DNA of 64,000 bases, from NCBI RefSeq assembly GCF_003268005.1, contig NZ_CP014213.1:1054001-1118000 (forward strand). Reading direction: 5' to 3'. The notes below the pieces were generated by a model. The model made no database searches, had not been told where the DNA came from, and worked only from the letters and a program-made list of their open reading frames with translations. This DNA is from Methanosphaera sp. BMS. Lineage in GTDB: Archaea > Methanobacteriota > Methanobacteria > Methanobacteriales > Methanobacteriaceae. Each line of letters begins with the position of its first letter. The stretch's first letter is position 1. Of this stretch, positions 46,224-53,307 are shown piece after piece. The translations under genes were made by a program, and so were the position numbers.

Positions 46224-46612
46224 AATCACCCATTGCTTTGTTTATTATTAGTAATTAATATAATATTTATAAGTAATACTATTTATATGTACTATTATTA
46301 AGAACATGTATAAAAACCCAAATAGGAAAAACGAACATAACTAATCAAAAAGTAAATAATTACAAAACACATATACATTCTATAAATGTATTTTCCAATA
46401 GTAATTAGTTACTACATAAAATATTAAAAACAGAACAAAAATAACCGAATATTTTCCATATGAATTTGTTTTAATTAATCATAAAAATAAGGATTCAAAT
46501 AGCAATTGCTAGAAGAAATTATCGATGAAAAAATGACACACATCAAATAGCACAAACTGACATACCTTCATATAAAAAAAATTTTAAAAAAAAATATTAT
46601 TGAAGAACATCT
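46224..46612. other. AT-rich intergenic region
   Basis: It contains the promoter of the 53-residue gene, GTAATAC at 46273-46279, and a short inverted repeat AGTAA-TTAG-TTACT at 46400-46413. TAATTAGTTACTA within it matches 13 bases of the CDF operator, possibly by chance. No gene seen. Confidence 0.4.
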
Positions 46613-47683
46613 TTAATAAGAGTATTCTTCATCTACTTTCGCATGTTTTTGATTTGAAATAGGTTCTGGATCCGGGGTAGGTTCTGGATTTGAAGTAGGT
46701 CCAGGTTCAGAATATGGTTCTGAATTGGAAGTATTTGATATATCGACAGTATCATTTGTATCGTTTTCCGGAACTTTAGGATTACTAATACTAAAGTCAA
46801 TTACTGACAAGTTATTAGCATTTATCTTAATACTTCCAAGTACTTGTTTATCAGTACCATTTTCATATATGATACTGTAAGTGTAATTTGTTGAACCGTT
46901 TTCAGTTTGCTCCTGAGCTTCTCCTAAAGATAAATACTGTGAGTAATTATAGTTCTTACCGTCCAAGGTCTGTTGGGCTAACTGTCTGCATTCTGATTCT
47001 GAGTGCAGTGTGGTTTCTTCCTCCTGAACAAACAAGTCCAGCAACTCACCGGTATTACCATCATATGTAGCTTCCATAACTCCACTGTTTACATTAACGC
47101 CATATATCGTTTGATTGCCGGAGCTAAATCTGTTAATATCATACGTATCATTACCTGCCGGTGTTCTATGTTTGGCATACTCTGCCTTAGCCAGTTTCAG
47201 TATATCATCTTCTGATAGTTTAGCTTTAGCATCGGTCTTCTTATCCATATGACAATACCATACAGCATAAATTGTGTCAACACCCTTGCTAGGTAAGATA
47301 TTACCATCAACTACCATATATAACTTATCAATAAATTTGTCATTCTCTATGATTGCTTCTACACCATAAACTGCTTTACCATTATCGAATTTGTATGGAC
47401 CGTATACATTGACTTTTATATCCACATTTCCATATAAGTCCTTAAGTATCTTGGTGTAAGCTTCTTTTATTTGTGTTGGTGGTATAGTTGCATTTGTATC
47501 CTGATCTTTTTTAACTTTCTTATGATAATCTGCTATACTTACCTGCTGTATATCTGCAGAGGTGTTTAATGAGAGTATTGTAGTATCTCCATGTGCCCTA
47601 GGCTGAACATAGGACATATAACCATAAACAGATACAGATAAAATAGCTACAACGATTAAACCTATTATAATTTGTTTTCGCAT
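46613..47683 (-). CDS. Membrane-anchored extracytoplasmic protein with PepSY-like repeats and Pro/Glu tail
   Basis: A 356-residue protein. Residues 4-25 form one hydrophobic segment (QIIIGLIVVAILSVSVYGYM), a probable anchor or signal peptide. Two PepSY-like units can be seen near 155-215 (SEDDILKLAKAEYAKH, then GVMEATYDGNTGELLDL) and 220-300 (SESECRQLAQQTLDG, then IIYENGTDK), a fold often found in extracytoplasmic inhibitors or ligand sensors. The last 50 residues are a low-complexity Pro/Glu/Ser tail (EPGPTSNPEPTPDPEPISN) encoded by imperfect short DNA repeats. AGGTGAC precedes the ATG at 47683. It is a single gene. The function is unknown; a surface protein spanning the wall is likely. Confidence 0.7.
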   Translation of the reverse strand: MRKQIIIGLIVVAILSVSVYGYMSYVQPRAHGDTTILSLNTSADIQQVSIADYHKKVKKDQDTNATIPPTQIKEAYTKILKDLYGNVDIKVNVYGPYKFDNGKAVYGVEAIIENDKFIDKLYMVVDGNILPSKGVDTIYAVWYCHMDKKTDAKAKLSEDDILKLAKAEYAKHRTPAGNDTYDINRFSSGNQTIYGVNVNSGVMEATYDGNTGELLDLFVQEEETTLHSESECRQLAQQTLDGKNYNYSQYLSLGEAQEQTENGSTNYTYSIIYENGTDKQVLGSIKINANNLSVIDFSISNPKVPENDTNDTVDISNTSNSEPYSEPGPTSNPEPTPDPEPISNQKHAKVDEEYSY

Positions 47684-48006
47684 TTATGTCACCTTAATTA
47701 ACCCGTTAAATAAAATGATTGTAATTAAAAATATTTATTTAACTGTTAAATAAAGATATGTTTAAAGTAATATAAAAACATTTTATTCCCATATTTAAGA
47801 GATATACAATTATTTTAATAAAATCAAAGCGATTAAATTAGAGTTATTATTAAATACCCATTAGGTCTTAAAATAAAAAATAAACATCAGTTAATCTATA
47901 AAAACACATAATTGAGTAAAATCAGAATAAAGAGATTATGTTATATTATTAAAAATAAAAAATAGGTGAAATTAACTTATTAAAAGTTAATTATGTTAAA
48001 AAGAGT
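47684..48006. other. Intergenic AT-rich region between galU and the PepSY-like gene
   Basis: No gene or repeat seen. It should hold the promoter of the leftward PepSY-like gene and the end of the galU transcript. Confidence 0.4.
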
Positions 48007-48858
48007 TTAATACTTGTTTACCTGTTCCTTAAGGTATGCTATGACATCATCTTTTACATCATCATGGGTTAAAGCCATGTCGATTGAGCTTTTAAGCCAC
48101 TCTAATGTGTTACCTATGTCATATATTTTACCCTCAAATGTACATGCATACACATCATCCTGAGCATTTATTGCATCGGTTAATTGTATTTCTCCACCAA
48201 CACCCTCAACAGTATTATCCAACTTGTCAAAGATATCCGCAGTTAATATGTAACGACCCGTTATTCCAAGATTGGATGGTGCATCCTCCAGTTTAGGCTT
48301 TTCAACCAGATTATTTACCTTGTAGGTATTTTCCTCTAATTGTGTTCCATCAACTATACCATATCTTTCGATTTTATATTCAGGCAGTTCTTCTATTGCT
48401 ATAACAGAGCCACCATATTTATCATGAACATTCATCAATTGTTTTGTACATGGAACATCAGAGTAGGTAAATGTATCCCCTAAAAGTACTGCAAATGGCT
48501 CATTTCCAATATGCTTTTTAGCACATCTAACAGCATCCCCCAGACCTTTTTGTTTTTTCTGTCTGATATAATGGATATCTGCCATGTTTGTAATGTCCTG
48601 TACTTGTTTAAGGTAGTCTGTTTTACCTTTCTGTTCAAGATTATATTCTAGTTCGAATGACTTGTCAAAATGATCTTCTATTGTACGTTTTCCCTTACCT
48701 GTGATTATAAGTATGTCATCTATTCCAGAGTTAACTGCCTCTTCTACAACATATTGTATTGTAGGTTTACTATACACTGGTAACATTTCTTTAGGTTGTG
48801 CCTTAGTAGCAGGCAAAAATCTAGTACCAAATCCTGCTGCCGGTATAACCGCTTTCAT
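48007..48858 (-). CDS. galU: UTP--glucose-1-phosphate uridylyltransferase
   Basis: A 283-residue enzyme of usual length that makes UDP-glucose from UTP and glucose 1-phosphate for envelope glycan and glycolipid synthesis. The nucleotide-binding start is IPAAGFGTRFLPATKAQPKEML at about 4-25, with KPTIQYVVEEA next. FAVLLGDTF near 134-142 holds the metal-binding Asp, and LVEKPKLEDAPSNL near 198-211 the sugar-binding block. A GGGGGG run lies before the ATG. It follows the iron alcohol dehydrogenase gene by 67 bases on the same strand, so it may be the last gene of the phosphonate cluster transcript, and that would tie the phosphonate product to sugar chemistry. That link is inferred. Confidence 0.94.
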   Translation of the reverse strand: MKAVIPAAGFGTRFLPATKAQPKEMLPVYSKPTIQYVVEEAVNSGIDDILIITGKGKRTIEDHFDKSFELEYNLEQKGKTDYLKQVQDITNMADIHYIRQKKQKGLGDAVRCAKKHIGNEPFAVLLGDTFTYSDVPCTKQLMNVHDKYGGSVIAIEELPEYKIERYGIVDGTQLEENTYKVNNLVEKPKLEDAPSNLGITGRYILTADIFDKLDNTVEGVGGEIQLTDAINAQDDVYACTFEGKIYDIGNTLEWLKSSIDMALTHDDVKDDVIAYLKEQVNKY

Positions 48859-48925
48859 GATTTAATTTCCCCCTATCATTATATAATTACTTAAATTATC
48901 ATTATGTTTATTTTTATTTTCGTAG

Positions 48926-50056
48926 TTAATATACATTACTTAATATGTCCCTTACTTCATCCTCGTTAAATACTATAGGATTGTTGTCCATTCTACCACC
49001 AGTAAATGTTAATTTTATTATAACCGCAATTTCTTCTTCTTTAACATCAAAGGAGGATAACTTAAGTGTTTGAATATCCTTTGACACATTGTTTATCCAA
49101 CAATCAATATCGGCTATTGAGTCAGCATTCCATGCATCCATGAATAAATCATAATCTTCAATGTAATCTTTATTTCTTTTTAATACTTCTGCAAGTGTGA
49201 GTGCTACCGCATATCCATGAGGAATACCATATAATAATGTTAATGGATAGCTTATGGAGTGACATGCAGTTGTACGTGTATTAGAGAATGCGAGTCCAGC
49301 GAAGAATGAACCCATATATACCTTTTTACGATATTCCAAGTTATTCATATCAGATAATACCTTCGGTAAATATTCAACGATTAATCTTATGGCATCACGA
49401 GATAGTACCTGGACTATTTTATTGGTAGATACAGACCAGTATGCTTCACATGCATGGCTTAATGCATCAAGAGCCGTGGATAATGTTAAGCTTTTGGGAA
49501 GGGTGAGTGTCAGTTCGGGTATTAACCAGGACTGTGTTGGATATAGGTAATCAGCGTCAATGGAATATTTTTTGGTATTGTCATAATCCCATATTGTAGC
49601 CCACTTGGTACAGTCAGAACCTGTACCTGCCGTTGTTGAGGATGCTATTATTGGTATGTAATTAGTGTTTTCCAAGTATTTTTTACTTGTTATTATATCC
49701 ACTACTTCATCAACTGTTATGTTTCCATTGCCAGTGTATTCATATAACGCAGATATTGCCTTTGCAAAGTCAATGGATGTTCCTCCACCAATAGCTATAA
49801 TAAGTTCTGGTTTTTGTTTGATTTGTTTGAAATAATCACATATTAAATGGGTATCAAGACTTTTCATACTCTCATCAAAGAGTGTGAATGTATCATTAAC
49901 ATTAGATAAAACATCCGTTAAATCATTATCCCTGATTAGTCTTTTACTGGCTATCAATACCACGTTATCCTTTGATAAATATTCTGTTAATGTATCTTTT
50001 AAGTCAGTAATACCATATTCATAGAATTTTATTGGAACATTATAAACCCAATCCAT
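48926..50056 (-). CDS. Iron-containing alcohol dehydrogenase, probable phosphonoacetaldehyde reductase
   Basis: A 376-residue group III alcohol dehydrogenase. Visible are the NAD(P)-binding GGGTSIDFAKAIS near 91-103, STTAGTGSDCTKWATI near 145-160, LDALSHACEAYWS near 206-218 with one metal-binding His, and TTACHSISYPLTLLYGIPHG near 267-286 with two more. Eleven bases after the stop of phosphonopyruvate decarboxylase, the context indicates reduction of phosphonoacetaldehyde to 2-hydroxyethylphosphonate, as done by PhpC/FomC-type enzymes. Sequence alone cannot exclude another aldehyde substrate. GGGGGAAGAG precedes the ATG. Confidence 0.82.
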   Translation of the reverse strand: MDWVYNVPIKFYEYGITDLKDTLTEYLSKDNVVLIASKRLIRDNDLTDVLSNVNDTFTLFDESMKSLDTHLICDYFKQIKQKPELIIAIGGGTSIDFAKAISALYEYTGNGNITVDEVVDIITSKKYLENTNYIPIIASSTTAGTGSDCTKWATIWDYDNTKKYSIDADYLYPTQSWLIPELTLTLPKSLTLSTALDALSHACEAYWSVSTNKIVQVLSRDAIRLIVEYLPKVLSDMNNLEYRKKVYMGSFFAGLAFSNTRTTACHSISYPLTLLYGIPHGYAVALTLAEVLKRNKDYIEDYDLFMDAWNADSIADIDCWINNVSKDIQTLKLSSFDVKEEEIAVIIKLTFTGGRMDNNPIVFNEDEVRDILSNVY

Positions 50057-50067
50057 AACTCTTCCCC

Positions 50068-51201
50068 CTAGTTTTCTTGTAGTTTCTTCATGAATGCTTG
50101 CTTGTTTTCTATAGGTGTTGTTGTTGGTCTTCCAAGATTAGACCTTGAACCTATACTCACATCAACAATTAACAGTACCGGTCCTGTACTTGATAAGAAC
50201 TCAGCTAAAACATCAGTTAATGATTCTTCACTGCAAGCATGGAATACCTTGTTATATCCGCAACTGATTGCAATACTTTCCACATCAACATTTCCCATTA
50301 CTGTTGGAAGTCCACCCACTGTTTCATGTGCCTCGTTATTAAACAGTACATGATAATAATTTGCAGGTTTATTTGCTCCAACTAATGCCATTGAACCCAT
50401 ATGCATAAGCAGTGCTCCATCACCGTCAAAACATAATATTCGTCTATCTTTATGATTTAATGCTATGGATAAGGCTATACTTGATGAATGACCCATAGAT
50501 CCGACAGTTAGAAAATCATTTGAATGTCCCTGGTTTAATTCTTCCCTGTATTCGAATAATTCACGGGATGCCTTACCCGTAGTTGATACTACCATATCAT
50601 CAAGTGTTAAATTGTCAACTATTATCTTGATAGCATCTTCCCTTGATAAAGTATAGTCATTTGATTTGGTGGTTTTAAAGCTTTCAAATGCTCCTTTTGA
50701 TACCACGTAAGCTATGCTGTCACCCTGTGCCAGTTTTTCTTTAAAGTTTTCTTCAAAGTATTTTCTAACATCATCCATTGTTGTATCCTTGGTTAAAATT
50801 TGACAGTTTACATCAAGCATTTCAAGTAAATCAGTTGTGATAGCTCCCTGCTTTACATGTTGTGGCTCGTCTTTAACTCCGGGCTCTCCACGCCATCCTA
50901 CTACATAAACAACCGGTACATCATATACTTCCGGATGGGTTAAAGAGGTAATTGGATTAACGGCGTTTCCCAAACCGGAGTTTTGCATATATACAAGCCC
51001 ATATTTACCTGTTGATAAGTGATAACCTGTTGCCAGTGCTACTGCATTTCCTTCATTTGCCGCGATTATATGTTTTTCACCAATGGAATATTTATCCTCA
51101 AGGTAATCACAGAATGCCTTTAACTGTGAATCCGGTACTCCCGTATAGAAACCCACACCACTTTCCTGTAGAAATTCTTCAAATTCTTTTACATTAATCA
51201 T
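50068..51201 (-). CDS. Phosphonopyruvate decarboxylase
   Basis: A 377-residue ThDP-dependent enzyme that irreversibly converts phosphonopyruvate to phosphonoacetaldehyde and CO2, pulling the unfavourable PEP mutase reaction forward. The family start VKEFEEFLQESGVGFYTGVPD is clear, the catalytic Glu sits in HIIAANEGNAVALATGYHL near 43-61, VYMQNSGLGNAVNPITSL follows near 70-87, and VVYVVGWRGEPGVKDEPQH near 96-114 is characteristic of this family. The ThDP/Mg motif is GDGALLMHMGSMAL near 259-272, with the Asn pair in VLFNNEAHETVGG. The length fits. It starts 22 bases after the PEP mutase stop, with AGGATGT as ribosome site. Confidence 0.93.
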   Translation of the reverse strand: MINVKEFEEFLQESGVGFYTGVPDSQLKAFCDYLEDKYSIGEKHIIAANEGNAVALATGYHLSTGKYGLVYMQNSGLGNAVNPITSLTHPEVYDVPVVYVVGWRGEPGVKDEPQHVKQGAITTDLLEMLDVNCQILTKDTTMDDVRKYFEENFKEKLAQGDSIAYVVSKGAFESFKTTKSNDYTLSREDAIKIIVDNLTLDDMVVSTTGKASRELFEYREELNQGHSNDFLTVGSMGHSSSIALSIALNHKDRRILCFDGDGALLMHMGSMALVGANKPANYYHVLFNNEAHETVGGLPTVMGNVDVESIAISCGYNKVFHACSEESLTDVLAEFLSSTGPVLLIVDVSIGSRSNLGRPTTTPIENKQAFMKKLQEN

Positions 51202-51223
51202 AGTTAATACATCCTTTTACTGC

Positions 51224-52522
51224 TTATTCATCAGGTATTAATGTCAATATTTTCTTAATTGATAGACATTTTTCATCCACTTCATGACAGCGGTTATTTT
51301 CAAGTATTGTCTCGGCTGTCTCCATCATGGCAGGATATGCACTTCTTATCAGGTGATTTGCATAAATTACAATATTTACTCCACGACGTGCAAATTCATC
51401 CTCATAAACCGTGTTGAATGAGGTAGGTACAACAACTAGTGGTAAATCCGGTGCAAATTCACGGAATTTCTCACAAAACTCAAATATCTCATCAGGTTCC
51501 TTTTCACGACTGTGTATCATGATTCCATCAGCACCTGCTTCAACATATGCCTTAGCACGAGTTATTGCATCATCCATTCCCTGTTTTAATATTAATGATT
51601 CGATTCTTGCAATTATCATGAATTCATCTGTAGTAAGTGCCTTTTTGGCGGATGATATTTTAAGTGCAAAGTGTTCTATTGTATCCTGGGTTTGTTCTAC
51701 TTCCGTACCGAACAATGAGTTTTTCTTAAGTCCTATTTTGTCTTCGATTATGACAGCAGATACTCCTATACGTTCTAATGTTTTGACGTTGAAAACGAAG
51801 TGTTCTATTTCTCCACCAGTATCTCCATCAAGTATTATTGGTTTTGTTGTAACTTCCATTATCTCATCAATAGTGTTAAGACGGCTTGTCATGTCAACCA
51901 GTTCTATGTCAGGTTTTCCTTTTGCCGTACTATCGGTTAGACTGGATAGCCACATTGCATCAAATGTTTCTATCTTATCATCCTTAACTACCTTGGCGTT
52001 TTCTACTACAAGGGCACTTAGTCCGTTATGTGCTTCCATTACCTTAACGATTGGTTTGAGCTTGAGTAATTTTTTAAGTTTTACTCTCCTAACTTCTGGC
52101 ATTGAAGATGTTTCATTAACTGCTTCGTTAAGTTTATCAACACTTACACCTTGAGTGTATGGTATTTCTATTAACTCCCCACCCCACTCTTTAAGTGTTT
52201 CTATTACTTTAGAACGAATGGAACTTTGATCATTACTTTGCCAGTCATCACCATGAACTACATAGTCCGGTTTTAATTTAAGTAAATTTTCAGTATAGTC
52301 CAGAGTGTTTTGAGCTATTACTTCATCAACTCCTTCTATGTTACTGATGATAAACTTACGTTCTTCAAAATCAAGTACTGGTAATCTTTTATATGTAGCA
52401 ATTGCTTCATCTGTAAGTACTCCAACAGTTAAACTACCATATTCGCTTGCCTTTTTAATTAAATTAATATGTCCATGATGTAAAATATCAGCACTAATTG
52501 CTACATATACTTTTTTAGTCAT
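51224..52522 (-). CDS. Phosphoenolpyruvate mutase fused to an N-terminal cytidylyltransferase-like domain
   Basis: A 432-residue fusion. Residues 1-130 are a TagD-like nucleotidyltransferase domain: VYVAISADILHHGHINL with HxGH, and YVVHGDDWQSNDQSS. Residues 145-430 are a PEP mutase, which forms the C-P bond by turning PEP into phosphonopyruvate: EAHNGLSALVVENAK, the metal-binding LDGDTGGEIEHF near 231-242, the mutase gating-loop motif EDKIGLKKNS near 260-269, which distinguishes mutases from isocitrate-lyase-type relatives, and IARIESLILKQG near 305-316. The ATG at 52522 follows GGTGAT and overlaps the end of the upstream nucleotidyltransferase gene by eight bases. Fusions of this kind are known in bacteria. 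The enzyme commits the cell to phosphonate synthesis. Confidence 0.93.
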   Translation of the reverse strand: MTKKVYVAISADILHHGHINLIKKASEYGSLTVGVLTDEAIATYKRLPVLDFEERKFIISNIEGVDEVIAQNTLDYTENLLKLKPDYVVHGDDWQSNDQSSIRSKVIETLKEWGGELIEIPYTQGVSVDKLNEAVNETSSMPEVRRVKLKKLLKLKPIVKVMEAHNGLSALVVENAKVVKDDKIETFDAMWLSSLTDSTAKGKPDIELVDMTSRLNTIDEIMEVTTKPIILDGDTGGEIEHFVFNVKTLERIGVSAVIIEDKIGLKKNSLFGTEVEQTQDTIEHFALKISSAKKALTTDEFMIIARIESLILKQGMDDAITRAKAYVEAGADGIMIHSREKEPDEIFEFCEKFREFAPDLPLVVVPTSFNTVYEDEFARRGVNIVIYANHLIRSAYPAMMETAETILENNRCHEVDEKCLSIKKILTLIPDE

Positions 52523-53234
52523 TTGCATCACCTATCAATTCTTTATAATTATTCAAATCTTCAACTGTGTCTATTTCAGAACAATAATATCCTTTAACAT
52601 CCATTGCATTAAGTCTTATTCTATCTGTTAATAATTCATTTAATGCTTCTTCAGCATATACATTGGTATTTCCTTCTTGACAATAATCGTGAATTTTATT
52701 TTTCCAAATCTTCCAATCATGTGCAGTTAATTTATATAAAGGCTGACAACTTAGAGCATCCTCCCCAAAGTATTTGACGCTGATTTTTTCTACTGCATTC
52801 TCAACTACTTTTGCTTTGAAATCCTTTTCAGGTATATTAACGCTACTATCTACAACTACACTTGATACACTTGAAGAAACAATCATTTCAAGAACCTCCT
52901 CATCAAATACTAAATCCCCATGTAACAGTAACGTATCCTCATCAAAATCATTAATATAATCTATTGATTTAATATAGTTGGTTGAAGAGTATTCAGGATT
53001 GTGAACAAAAGTAAAATTTAAATCCGAAAAGTTTTCCATAATATATTCTTCAAGTACTTCATTTAAGTAGCCTGTAGTGATTATAAATTCATCAATATCA
53101 TATTTTCTTAATAACTTCATTGCTTTTGAAAAAATTGTATCCTTATTGGTTATTTGTACCATTGATTTTGGATTGTTAGCAGTATATTCTTTTAATCTTG
53201 AACCTACTCCTGAATTTAAAATAATTGCCTTCAT
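52515..53234 (-). CDS. LicC/PntC-like nucleotidyltransferase, candidate phosphonate cytidylyltransferase
   Basis: A 239-residue nucleotidyltransferase of the LicC/PntC kind, started at the ATG at 53234 (MKAIILNSGVGSRLKEYT), with GGATGT six bases upstream; the longer frame from 53324 would run into the valS end. Conserved points are the glycine loop SGVGSRL, the Lys in NPKSMVQI near 27-34, NPEYSSTNYIKSIDY near 78-92, LLHGDLVFDEEVL near 101-113 with the metal-binding Asp, and a C-terminal EIDTVEDLNNY with a second acidic pair. It overlaps the PEP mutase gene, so the substrate is plausibly the phosphonate product (CMP-hydroxyethylphosphonate or similar). Choline- or ethanolamine-phosphate activation is an alternative. 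Confidence 0.78.
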   Translation of the reverse strand: MKAIILNSGVGSRLKEYTANNPKSMVQITNKDTIFSKAMKLLRKYDIDEFIITTGYLNEVLEEYIMENFSDLNFTFVHNPEYSSTNYIKSIDYINDFDEDTLLLHGDLVFDEEVLEMIVSSSVSSVVVDSSVNIPEKDFKAKVVENAVEKISVKYFGEDALSCQPLYKLTAHDWKIWKNKIHDYCQEGNTNVYAEEALNELLTDRIRLNAMDVKGYYCSEIDTVEDLNNYKELIGDAND

Positions 53235-53307
53235 AATATTACATCCTTTAGTATATTGCAAAAATAGAAAAAATATTCGAAAAAAAAGAGATTTGAATAA
53301 AGTACAT

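Noticed and set aside
46400-46414. Match of TAATTAGTTACTA to the CDF operator
   Set aside because: Thirteen matching AT-rich bases lack the full palindrome and lie 180 bases from the nearest start, so chance is likely.
51411-52154. 247-residue rightward open frame
   Set aside because: It is the complement of the PEP mutase gene, has Ser/Thr-rich antisense composition and no ribosome site.
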